NCBI GenBank assembly: GCA_964535025.1
Contig: CAZHRW010000182.1
Span: 1-15,173, forward strand
Length of the DNA stretch: 15,173 nt
DNA from: JAAYZK01 sp964535025
GTDB taxonomy: Bacteria; Planctomycetota; Phycisphaerae; SM23-33; FEN-1343
Direction of reading: 5' to 3'
Positions 1 to 5,891 of this stretch are shown here, piece by piece. The stretch's first letter is position 1. Every line of letters starts with the position of its first letter. The position numbers were made by a program, and so were the translations under genes. The notes beneath the pieces were generated by a model, which made no database searches, was not told the origin of the DNA, and worked only from the letters and a program-made list of their open reading frames with translations.

Positions 1-1179
1 TCGAGCATGGGCACCGTGGCCCTGTTCCACCTCGACGACCAGGGCACGCCGGACGATCCCGACGACGACTACCACGAGCTGGTCGCCCGGTACGAAAACA
101 CCAGGTGGTATCCGTCCGACAGTGTCTACCAGGCCTTCGAACTGCCCGAGGACGGCCGGTACTACGTCGTGGTCGGCTACCAGGACGTCAATGCCACCAG
201 CTACGTGCTGCAGTTGTCCCTGGCGTCCAGCGACGACATGTTCGACGGCGCCCGCGACAACGGCAAGACCGGCGTCCCGACCGACGAAGAGGTCGCCTAC
301 GTGAGCAACCGGATCGGAGAGAACAACAACGAGTACGGCTGCAACGAAGCGCTCCAGTTGGTCTACCTCAACTTCGACGGCGGCCAGACGACCAAGTACT
401 TCGAGCAATCGGGCGAACGGGACGGGCCGGTCGAGGCGATGCAGGCGGGCTGGCTCCATTCGCAGATCGAGGGCATGGAAGAAGAGCTGATCGAGGGCAC
501 CGAGGACGGCACCGTCACCGGCATCGTCGAACACATGATGGCCGTCTACGAGACCCTGCCCGGCGACGGGATCAACGTCCACCGCATCGCCACGCTGGAC
601 GAGTGGCAGCAGGCCGTGGCCGACTACGCCAACGCCGAGCCCGACAGCGGCGGTCTGTACTTCACCACCGTGGATCCGGCGACCTGGGAACTCGACCCCG
701 ACAGCGATTTCACGACCGTCTTCTTCGGCCGCAACCACCTCGGGGCCAGCCCCAGCGCCCTGGGCCTGGCCAGCACGGTCGACTTCGCGAACATGTCCAA
801 GGCGGACAATGCCCTGGTCTTCGCCAACAACTACGGCGGCCTGTCCACCGCGACCACGATCACCGGGCTGCTCAACGAGTACGCCCTGGCCCTGGCCAAT
901 ACGGGGGCCCACGAACTGGGCCACACGCTGGGCCTGAACCATCAGCCCACCTTCTGGGAGACGCCGGACGAAACCATCCTGCTGGAGGATGACCCGGACA
1001 ACGCCGGGCCGCTGACGGGCGCCGACAGCAACGGCGGGGCGTACGCCCTGATGGCCTATCCGCCCACGGAGGAGGATTTCCACAACCTCTACCTGCTGGG
1101 TACGCTGAATATCACGCCGAACGAGTTCCCCATCGGCGAGATCGACACGGCCAGCATGATCATCCGCTGGCTGGCGTAG
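1..1179 (+). CDS. Secreted metzincin-type zinc metalloprotease, C-terminal part (5' end outside the window)
   Basis: The frame is open from base 1, so the first ATG at 7 is probably internal and the true start lies upstream. About the first 75 residues look like a PPC-type beta-sandwich (pre-peptidase C-terminal domain), with the stretch DGRYYVVVGYQDVNATSY. The catalytic part begins near LVYLNFDGG (about residue 120). The zinc site HELGHTLGLNH (codons at 910-942) is a complete HExxHxxGxxH metzincin signature, and a Met-turn-like ALMAYPP follows about 40 residues later. These motifs are seen directly; that it cleaves secreted or environmental protein is inferred from the family. The protein is acidic and ends in IIRWLA with no visible C-terminal sorting signal. 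A strong terminator follows 21 bases after the stop, so it appears to end its transcript. The signal peptide cannot be judged because the N-terminus is missing. Substrate is unknown. Confidence 0.85.
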   Translation, partial: SSMGTVALFHLDDQGTPDDPDDDYHELVARYENTRWYPSDSVYQAFELPEDGRYYVVVGYQDVNATSYVLQLSLASSDDMFDGARDNGKTGVPTDEEVAYVSNRIGENNNEYGCNEALQLVYLNFDGGQTTKYFEQSGERDGPVEAMQAGWLHSQIEGMEEELIEGTEDGTVTGIVEHMMAVYETLPGDGINVHRIATLDEWQQAVADYANAEPDSGGLYFTTVDPATWELDPDSDFTTVFFGRNHLGASPSALGLASTVDFANMSKADNALVFANNYGGLSTATTITGLLNEYALALANTGAHELGHTLGLNHQPTFWETPDETILLEDDPDNAGPLTGADSNGGAYALMAYPPTEEDFHNLYLLGTLNITPNEFPIGEIDTASMIIRWLA

Positions 1180-1200
1180 GACGCCTGACGACGTTTCGAC

Positions 1201-1240
1201 GACTCGCCGGTCCCCACCATGGAGGCCGGCGAGTCGTTTT
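1201..1240 (+). terminator. Rho-independent terminator of the metalloprotease gene
   Basis: A perfect 10-bp stem, GACTCGCCGG (1201-1210) with CCGGCGAGTC (1226-1235), encloses a 15-base loop and is followed directly by GTTTT. It lies 21 bases after the protease stop codon. Confidence 0.8.
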
Positions 1241-1373
1241 CTGCGCCGCGGGCCGGTAAGGCCGGTTCAGGCGGGTTTCTTCCTGAAGTGGCCGGCGGGG
1301 TTTGGCGATAAACCGGCAGTGTCGGGGAGCCTGAGCTACGAGGGACCTGTTCCTGCCCGACGGCGGAACGACA

Positions 1374-1413
1374 ACAGGCCGGACGGCCCATCTGGGGCCG
1401 ACCGGCCTGTCCT
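1374..1413. terminator. Long GC-rich hairpin, possible bidirectional terminator
   Basis: ACAGGCCGG (1374-1382) pairs with CCGGCCTGT (1402-1410). After one A-A mismatch, CGGCCC (1384-1389) pairs with GGGCCG (1395-1400) around a 5-base loop. That gives 15 base pairs in all. It is followed by CCTTT on the plus strand and TTGT on the minus strand, so the U-tract is poor in either direction. It lies between the end of the plus-strand protease gene and the end of the minus-strand block, where transcription from both sides should stop. Confidence 0.5.
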
Positions 1414-1454
1414 TTGCGCCCCGGGCCTCGGCATCCGAGCAGACGGCCTCCAAG

Positions 1455-1482
1455 GCATGGCTGTCGTTTCTTTCAGCCATGC
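1455..1482. repeat. Hairpin next to the direct repeats
   Basis: GCATGGCTG (1455-1463) and CAGCCATGC (1474-1482) form a perfect 9-bp stem with a 10-base loop. It ends 13 bases before the GTTACCCATGTGCC direct repeats. It has no T-tract and no gene beside it. Confidence 0.6.
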
Positions 1483-1495
1483 TTATAGAACGAGT

Positions 1496-1542
1496 GTTAC
1501 CCATGTGCCTGGACTGTTCTGTTACCCATGTGCCCGGTCTGT
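1496..1542 (+). repeat. Two near-identical 22-bp direct repeats, possible insertion sequence end
   Basis: Two copies of a 22-bp unit beginning GTTACCCATGTGCC start at 1496 and 1521. They differ at only two positions and have a 25-bp period. Doubled TGTTACCCATGT motifs resemble, from memory, the transposase-binding ends of IS481-type elements. No transposase or second end is visible, so if this is an IS end it is a solo remnant. The repeats are certain; the IS assignment is tentative. Confidence 0.55.
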
Positions 1543-1555
1543 ACCACGGGCCCCA

Positions 1556-1650
1556 GCTCCCCCGAAGGGGGAGCGGTACGGTTCTGGTCCTGCTGGACCG
1601 ATTCTCGCGACCGTGCTGTCAAATCGCAACTGCGTGCGGTTCGCAACCGC
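1556..1650. other. Cluster of three hairpins downstream of the SpoU methyltransferase gene
   Basis: Three stems lie in a row. GCTCCCCC (1556-1563) pairs with GGGGGAGC (1567-1574) around a GAA loop. GGTCC (1586-1590) pairs with GGACC (1595-1599). GCGGTT (1636-1641) pairs with AACCGC (1645-1650) around CGC. The last one lies 10 bases past the stop of the minus-strand methyltransferase gene. None has a U-tract, so they may act as 3'-end stabilisers or be repeat debris. The rest of 1241-1660 holds no gene I can support. Confidence 0.5.
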
Positions 1651-1660
1651 GGGAAGGAGC

Positions 1661-2464
1661 CTACCGGCCCTGCTCTCGCCGTTGCCGGGCGGCTTCGAAG
1701 AGGATGACGGTGGTGGCCGCGGCGACGTTCAGCGAGTCGGCGGTGCCGGCCATGGGGATGGTGATCCGGTCGGTGGCGGCGTGTTGGACGGCCTCGCTGA
1801 GCCCCTCGTGTTCCGTGCCGACCGCCAGGGCCGCCGCACCGGTGAGGTCCACGTCGCTGTAGGGGCGCCCGCCCTCGCAGACCGTCGCCAGCACCGCCAC
1901 GTGGTGCCGCGCCAGCCACGCCAAGGCCTCGTCGAGGGTCGCCTCGGCGATGGGCACGGTGAAGACGGCGCCCGTGGAGGCGGTGACGGCGTTGGGGTTG
2001 ACCACGTCGGTGCGTCGGTCGCAGAGGATCAGCCCCGCGGCGCCCGCCGCGTCGGCGCTGCGGAGGATCGCCCCGAGGTTGCCGGGCTTCTCCAGGCGCT
2101 CGGCGAGGATATACAGCCCGTCGGCGACGGCCGGCAGGTCGTCCAACGTCAGCGACGGCCGTTCGGCCACGACGAGCAGCCCCTCGCCCCGCCGGCGGTA
2201 GGCCGCCTTCGCCAGGAGCGGCTCGGACAGCTCGTAGCAGGGCGCGCCGGACGCGGCCAGGCGGCCGGCGAGCTGCCGTGCGGCCGGATCAGTCAGCAGC
2301 GCCGGGCACGTGTAGACCTCGACGATCGGCACGCCGGCCGCCATCGCCCGGTCGATGCAGCGGGCGTTCTCGATGATGAAGCGGTCGCTCGCCTTGCGAT
2401 GGTGGCTGCGGCGAAGCTTCACCAACGCCTTGACGTGCGGGTTGGCCGGGCTGGTGATCTTCAT
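1661..2464 (-). CDS. SpoU/TrmH-family RNA 2'-O-ribose methyltransferase
   Basis: The 267-residue product has the two-part layout of RlmB-like enzymes: an N-terminal RNA-binding part (about 1-100) and a C-terminal SPOUT knot domain using S-adenosylmethionine. Motif 1 is EKPGNLGAILRSADA (125-139, with N129 and the usual catalytic-type R135). Motif 2 is AVGTEHEG (214-221). Motif 3 is IPMAGTADSLNVAAA (236-250). It should methylate a ribose in rRNA or tRNA; the target nucleotide cannot be read from the sequence. The opening MKITSPANPHVKALVKLR is typical of the family, which favours the ATG at 2464. An upstream GTG at 2512 has GGAG touching it and would add 16 unlike residues. The gene lies 109 bases downstream of prfA on the same strand and may be cotranscribed with it. 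Confidence 0.88.
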   Translation of the reverse strand: MKITSPANPHVKALVKLRRSHHRKASDRFIIENARCIDRAMAAGVPIVEVYTCPALLTDPAARQLAGRLAASGAPCYELSEPLLAKAAYRRRGEGLLVVAERPSLTLDDLPAVADGLYILAERLEKPGNLGAILRSADAAGAAGLILCDRRTDVVNPNAVTASTGAVFTVPIAEATLDEALAWLARHHVAVLATVCEGGRPYSDVDLTGAAALAVGTEHEGLSEAVQHAATDRITIPMAGTADSLNVAAATTVILFEAARQRREQGR

Positions 2465-2532
2465 GGTAGTGAAATGGACAGGGCGGACGGTCGCGGGGGC
2501 ACGTGACGGCACCTCCAGACACGGCGCCAGCC

Positions 2533-2568
2533 GTCCATGCTGTCCATTGTGTCCATGGTGTCCATCTC
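2533..2568. repeat. Four tandem 9-bp GTCCAT repeats between prfA and the SpoU gene
   Basis: Four units beginning GTCCAT (2533, 2542, 2551, 2560) repeat with an exact 9-bp period and vary only in the last three bases. On the transcribed minus strand they read as repeated ATGGAC. A further TGGACA lies at 2475-2480. The array is the main content of the prfA-SpoU gap and includes no start or stop of either gene. GTCCAT-type repeats are, from memory, common between genes in planctomycete-like genomes. Confidence 0.75.
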
Positions 2569-2573
2569 GCCCC

Positions 2574-3662
2574 CTACAGCGCCGTCAGTCTCCGGGCCGT
2601 CTCGTCGGCGATCAGGGCGTTGATCAGCTCGTCCAGGTTGCCGGCGAGGATCTGCTGGAGGTTGCCGTTGTAGCCGATCCGGTGGTCGGTGCAGCGGTTC
2701 TGGGGGAAATTGTACGTCCGGACCCGCTGCGACCGGTCGCCCGAGCCGATCATGGACTTGCGGGCGGCGGCCTCCTGGGACCGCTGGCGGCTGAGGTAGT
2801 AATCCTGCACGCGGGCGGCGAGGATCCGCCGGGCCTTGGCGCGGTTCTTGTGCTGGCTCTTCTCGTCCCGCATCGAGACGGTGATGCCCGTTTCGAGGTG
2901 CTTGAGGCGGATGGCGGACTCGACCTTGTTGACGTTCTGCCCGCCGGGCCCGCTGGCCCGCATGGTCTGCTCCTCGACGTCGTGGGCCCAGTCGATCTCG
3001 ATCTCGATCTCGTCCCGCTCGGGCAGCACGGCGACGGTCGCCGCGGAGGTGTGGATCCGCCCCTGGGCCTCGGTCTCGGGCACCCGCTGGACGCGGTGGC
3101 CCCCGCCCTCGAAGGCCAGCTCACGCCAGACCCCCTCGCCGGTGACCGAGAGGATCGCCTCCCGCAGCCCGCCCAGCTCGGTGGGGCTGGTCGAGAGCGT
3201 TTCGATCCGCCAGCCCTTGGCGTCGGCGTAGCGGGTGTACATCTCCAGCAGGTCCCGCGCGAACAGGGCGGCCTCGTCGCCGCCGGTGCCGGCGCGGATC
3301 TCCATGATGATGCTGTCGATGGTGTCCTCGTCGCTCATCACCAGCTTGCCCTTGAGCGCCTCGAGCATCGCCTCGGCCCGGGCGGTCGAGGCCTCGTACT
3401 CGCTTTGGGCCAGCTCCCGCAGTTCCGCGTCGGCGTCCGGGTCGGCCAGCAGCGACTCGGCCTGGGCGGCCTGGTCGACCACCTGCTGATACTCGCGGTA
3501 GGGCCTGGCGATCTTGCCCAGCCGGGCGGCTTCCTTCGCGATGGCCATCACCCGCTGGGGATCCTGCGCGATGGCGGGGTCCTCCATCTGCTCGGTCAGC
3601 GCGTCGTGGTGGCGGGCCAACTCATCGAGCTTGGCGATCAGGTTGTCGTCAGGATTGGCCAT
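2574..3662 (-). CDS. prfA: Peptide chain release factor 1
   Basis: The 362-residue protein is full length for RF1. It reads UAA and UAG stop codons in the ribosomal A site and triggers release of the finished peptide. The N-terminal helical domain is about residues 1-100. The codon-recognition PxT motif is PET (195-197), within GHRVQRVPETEAQGRIHTSA. The catalytic loop is SGPGGQNVNK, with GGQ at 240-242. The following SQHKNRAKA, and RTYNFPQNRCTDHR near the C-terminus, are hallmarks of class I release factors. A PxT motif, not the SPF motif of RF2, identifies it as RF1. The ATG at 3662 has no clear Shine-Dalgarno sequence. It follows rpmE on the same strand, a common pairing, but a 126-bp inverted repeat separates the two and prmC is not downstream. 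Confidence 0.97.
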   Translation of the reverse strand: MANPDDNLIAKLDELARHHDALTEQMEDPAIAQDPQRVMAIAKEAARLGKIARPYREYQQVVDQAAQAESLLADPDADAELRELAQSEYEASTARAEAMLEALKGKLVMSDEDTIDSIIMEIRAGTGGDEAALFARDLLEMYTRYADAKGWRIETLSTSPTELGGLREAILSVTGEGVWRELAFEGGGHRVQRVPETEAQGRIHTSAATVAVLPERDEIEIEIDWAHDVEEQTMRASGPGGQNVNKVESAIRLKHLETGITVSMRDEKSQHKNRAKARRILAARVQDYYLSRQRSQEAAARKSMIGSGDRSQRVRTYNFPQNRCTDHRIGYNGNLQQILAGNLDELINALIADETARRLTAL

Positions 3663-3708
3663 GGGGCGTGATGATGACTTACAGGCTCAAGGGGAGAGGG
3701 ACGGGGGG

Positions 3709-3834
3709 AACGGCGAATATCGAACAGGGAATATTGAATCTCGAAGCCGGCTGACGCCTCCGGGAGGCCAAACCGTCGTTGGCCGTTCACTTCGCCATTC
3801 GACATTCCTTGTTCGATATTCGATATTCGCCGTT
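3709..3834. repeat. 126-bp inverted-repeat element between rpmE and prfA
   Basis: The element has perfect 16-bp terminal inverted repeats, AACGGCGAATATCGAA (3709-3724) and its reverse complement (3819-3834). The pairing continues inward imperfectly to about 3746 and 3790. The right arm carries one extra 7-bp TATCGAA unit. The centre holds two more stems, GCCTCC...GGAGGC-like (3756-3768) and GGCCAA/TTGGCC (3767-3784). Read as RNA it would form a long branched hairpin starting 5 bases after the rpmE stop codon. GAATATCGAA-rich repeats of this kind are, from memory, scattered through planctomycete and related genomes; no transposase is present. It may also separate or stabilise the rpmE and prfA messages. 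Confidence 0.8.
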
Positions 3835-3839
3835 GTCGT

Positions 3840-4064
3840 CTACTTCTTTTCCTTCGCCTCGAAGTATTTCCCGCCGAACTTGCGCTGGAATTTCTCGACG
3901 CGGCCGGCGGCGTCGACGAACTTCTGCTTGCCGGTGTAGAACGGGTGGCACGCGCCGCAGATGTCCACGGCGATATCCTTGGCGGTGCTGCGGGTCTTGA
4001 ACGTATTGCCGCACGCACAACGCACTTCCACGTCCTGGTATTTCGGATGGATCTTGTCCTTCAT
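3840..4064 (-). CDS. rpmE: 50S ribosomal protein L31, zinc-binding type
   Basis: The 74-residue product begins MKDKIHPKYQDVEVRCACGN, the classic start of bacterial L31, a large-subunit protein near the central protuberance. Four cysteines, C16, C18, C36 and C39 (CAC and CGAC), form the zinc site of the C+ form. HPFYTGKQKFVDAAGRVEKFQRKF is the family's signature region. The ATG at 4064 is preferred over an in-frame GTG at 4076 because L31 proteins begin at MK and because GAGG (bases 4071-4074 read on the minus strand) lies 6 bases upstream. A plausible promoter lies about 50 bases before the start. Zinc-type L31 genes are sometimes matched by a zinc-free paralogue under Zur control, but no such copy is in this window. 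Confidence 0.96.
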   Translation of the reverse strand: MKDKIHPKYQDVEVRCACGNTFKTRSTAKDIAVDICGACHPFYTGKQKFVDAAGRVEKFQRKFGGKYFEAKEKK

Positions 4065-4113
4065 GATCGACCTCACTGAACACTCGGGTTCTTCCGCGCT
4101 TCCGAACCGGTAG

Positions 4114-4141
4114 ATTCTACCCGGATGCGCCCCGGCGGCAA
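4114..4141 (-). promoter_or_regulatory. Candidate sigma70-type promoter of rpmE
   Basis: On the minus strand, TTGCCG (4141-4136) and TAGAAT (4119-4114) are separated by 16 bases, about 50 bases before the rpmE start. The -10 box overlaps a perfect inverted repeat GGTAGA-T-TCTACC (4109-4121), which could be an operator or chance. Confidence 0.5.
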
Positions 4142-4145
4142 GGGG

Positions 4146-4172
4146 AAAAACGACCGGCTACTTCACCAGGTC
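4146..4172 (-). terminator. Possible terminator overlapping the stop of the membrane protein gene
   Basis: On the minus strand GACC-T-GG pairs with CC-GGTC (arms 4172-4166 and 4157-4152), with one bulged base, and is followed by GTTTTT (4151-4146). The hairpin spans the TAG stop codon of the 4158-4805 gene. It is a short stem, so strength is uncertain. Confidence 0.4.
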
Positions 4173-4805
4173 GCTCAGCAGGCGAACCATCTCCGGCATG
4201 CGGTCGGCCAGGAGCACCAGGGGGGCGACGATCATCGCCGTCGAGATCAGCACGAAGCTCACCGCGGTGGCCGACGCCTGCACTTCCATACGGCCGAGCC
4301 GGCGGGCGAGTTCCGCCTCGAAGCGCTTGAGGTCCCCCCGGCGGGCCGCCGCGGGGTCCTCGACGGAGATCGACACGTTCCGCAGCAGCGGGAAGGGCGA
4401 GACCTTGATCGCCGTCCCGTCGGTCAGCGTGAAGCCCTCGTCGCCGCGCCGGTGGTCCACGCCGGCGTCGGCCAAGGCGGCGGCGATGGTCCGCACGGCG
4501 GCGGGGGTGTCGATGTTGTAGATCACCCACCCGTGACGCCGGCGAGTCGCGGCCCACGCCAGGGTTCCCGTCGCGACGGCCGTCGCCGTCAACGTCACCA
4601 GCGGGTCGGCGGTCAGCCACCCCAGCAGCGGCGCGATCCACAGCGGGGCGATCGCCGCGACCAGGACGGCGAAGTCGAGACGTTCGGAGAGCATCAGCGG
4701 ACGGCGCCCGCTGTTCAGCAGGCCCAAGATAAGGAAATACACCGCCACCGGTGTCGCGATGGCCGCGAAACGCAGCGCCACGTCGAATTGCCAGCTTCCC
4801 AGCAT
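4158..4805 (-). CDS. Four-helix membrane protein of unknown function
   Basis: I do not recognise a named family in this 215-residue protein. Three hydrophobic helices lie at about 10-30, 44-63 and 66-87. A soluble segment follows at 90-172, and a fourth helix at about 178-200. The soluble part has a compact alpha/beta look: WVIYNIDTPAAVRTIAAALADAGVD, then FTLTDGTAIKVSPFPLLRNVSISVED. That reads like a small regulatory or ligand-handling domain repeated around a strand pair, but this is inference. By the positive-inside rule the soluble segment, flanked by RRRH and RRLGRM, is probably cytoplasmic. The ATG at 4805 has no clear Shine-Dalgarno sequence. The gene stands alone between a candidate extended -10 promoter and its own possible terminator. 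Confidence 0.75.
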   Translation of the reverse strand: MLGSWQFDVALRFAAIATPVAVYFLILGLLNSGRRPLMLSERLDFAVLVAAIAPLWIAPLLGWLTADPLVTLTATAVATGTLAWAATRRRHGWVIYNIDTPAAVRTIAAALADAGVDHRRGDEGFTLTDGTAIKVSPFPLLRNVSISVEDPAAARRGDLKRFEAELARRLGRMEVQASATAVSFVLISTAMIVAPLVLLADRMPEMVRLLSDLVK

Positions 4806-4854
4806 AACCGTCCGTCCCGCTTCCAGTAAGCCCAGACCCTGGGCGCTACCAACT

Positions 4855-4863
4855 ATTGTACCA
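4855..4863 (-). promoter_or_regulatory. Candidate extended -10 promoter of the membrane protein gene
   Basis: On the minus strand TGG-TACAAT (4863-4855) matches an extended -10 element, about 50 bases before the start at 4805. No convincing -35 box is seen. It lies just after the stop of the Arg-rich protein gene and a small ACCCG/CGGGT hairpin. Confidence 0.4.
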
Positions 4864-4880
4864 CCCGACAGCGGGTTTGG

Positions 4881-5222
4881 CTACCTCAATTGGCCCGGCT
4901 CGGCGACCTTGCGGTAGCCCAGCGCGTGGATGATATCCAGGACCTCCGTCCAACTGGGGAAGGGGCGGTTGTTGGCGCGCTTGTACTCATCGACGGCCAT
5001 GAGGAACTCGAACTGCTCGGCGGTCATCTCGCCTTCCTCGGCGCTGCGGCGAACGTCGCTGCGCCGCCGGCCGGGCCCACGCCGCCGATCGAGTCCCAAC
5101 CGCCTGTCCAGGCAGCCGCTGCGACGATCCCCCTTCCTTCGCTCGCGGCCCTGGCCCCGGCGTTCGGTCCCACTGTACGTCTCGGTCTGCCCCGTTGGGT
5201 CGGGCGACGGTGTGTCGGGCAT
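4881..5222 (-). CDS. Small Arg-rich protein with a conserved C-terminal EFLMAVDEYKR motif
   Basis: The 113-residue product has two parts. Residues 18-60 are disordered and very basic, with RR pairs spaced five to seven residues apart (ERR, ERR, DRR, DRR, DRR, RRR, VRR). Residues 66-106 form a likely helical module containing FEFLMAVDEYKR, NNRPFPSWTEVLDII and LGYRKVA. I have a memory of this C-terminal module as a conserved hypothetical in planctomycetes, but I cannot name a function. The basic part suggests binding to nucleic acid or another polyanion; that is inference. The ATG at 5222 is chosen because AGGAG lies 7 bases upstream, while the overlapping GTG at 5225 would be too close. It is preceded on the same strand by the DUF2007-like gene. 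Confidence 0.75.
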   Translation of the reverse strand: MPDTPSPDPTGQTETYSGTERRGQGRERRKGDRRSGCLDRRLGLDRRRGPGRRRSDVRRSAEEGEMTAEQFEFLMAVDEYKRANNRPFPSWTEVLDIIHALGYRKVAEPGQLR

Positions 5223-5283
5223 CACGGATCTCCTGTGCGCGCGATAACAGACGGTCAGCCTTATCTCTACGTCTATCGGCTGT

Positions 5284-5307
5284 CCGCGAGGCCGCCATGA
5301 CTCGCGG
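5284..5307 (-). other. Hairpin just downstream of the DUF2007-like gene
   Basis: CCGCGAG (5284-5290) pairs with CTCGCGG (5301-5307) as a perfect 7-bp stem, 3 bases after the stop codon at 5311-5313 of the minus-strand gene. There is no U-tract, so intrinsic termination is doubtful. Confidence 0.4.
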
Positions 5308-5310
5308 GGC

Positions 5311-5697
5311 CTACAGATCCTCCTCCAGTTCGTCGCCGTCGTCGTCGTCCTCGAGATAGCCTTCGGCGTCCAACGGTTGCATCTGGTCGTCCAGTTCGTC
5401 TTCGTCCTCGTCGTCGAAGTCGTCGTCGACCACGTCGAGGTCCTCGATCAGGTCGATGTCGTCGAGGATCTCCCGGGCTTCGTCGAGGTCCTCGCTCGGC
5501 ACCAGCACCGCCACGCCCTCGCCGGCCGCCCAGGGGCCGTCGGCGTCCTCCTCGGCCACCACCGCCTCGATGTCGTGGTCCACCAGCAGGTCCCGCAGAC
5601 GCTCGGCCTGCCCTCCGTCGCGCGCGTGGGTGATCACCTGGTAATCTCCCGCGCTAAGCTCATCGTCCTTCAGGGGATATGGATCCTGATCCACCAT
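5311..5697 (-). CDS. DUF2007-like protein with a long acidic C-terminal tail
   Basis: Residues 19-80 (YQVITHARDGGQAERLRDLL, then IEAVVAEED and GVAVLVPSEDLDEAREILDD) have the beta-alpha-beta ferredoxin-like pattern of DUF2007, a small domain annotated as a putative signal-transducing protein. The opening of that domain, 'position of change in sequence' followed by helix QAERLRDLL, fits the family well. Residues 79-128 are extremely acidic, 30 Asp or Glu out of 50, and almost certainly disordered. Acidic tails of this kind can act in protein interaction or binding of cations, but no role is shown here. The ATG at 5697 is well supported by GGAGGAG 6 bases upstream. It starts the minus-strand block and faces the divergent transporter operon across a 194-base gap. 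Confidence 0.8.
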   Translation of the reverse strand: MVDQDPYPLKDDELSAGDYQVITHARDGGQAERLRDLLVDHDIEAVVAEEDADGPWAAGEGVAVLVPSEDLDEAREILDDIDLIEDLDVVDDDFDDEDEDELDDQMQPLDAEGYLEDDDDGDELEEDL

Positions 5698-5891
5698 GGT
5701 CGACTCCTCCGCCTCAAACTGACGTCGATCGGTCGTCCGTCCACCCTATCGGTCACTATCTTACGTTTACGCCAGTCGCCCTGTCCATCCAACCCTTTGC
5801 GGGCCTGTCGGCGAAATTTTTTCGCTGGCGGTGCGACCGCCGATGCGGTGAGATAGGGCCCTGAGCGTCACGGCCCGCTGGAGATCACCCG
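5698..5891. other. Divergent intergenic region between the DUF2007-like gene and the transporter operon
   Basis: This gap must hold promoters for both directions. On the minus strand TTGGAT and TAAACG are 17 bases apart (about 5792-5764), a weak match only. An inverted repeat GCGAAA/TTTCGC lies at 5812-5826 around TTT. GGAG (5879-5882 region) precedes the ATG at 5892 by about 8 bases and serves the solute-binding protein gene. I see no convincing plus-strand promoter and no coding sequence. Confidence 0.4.

Noticed and set aside
1319..3671. Long plus-strand frames opposite the SpoU and prfA genes
   Set aside because: They are antisense to well-recognised proteins and show only Gly/Val/Asp-rich shadow composition.
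3514..4018. Open frames across the rpmE-prfA gap on both strands
   Set aside because: Their middle part is a translation of the inverted-repeat element and they overlap rpmE and prfA in wrong frames.
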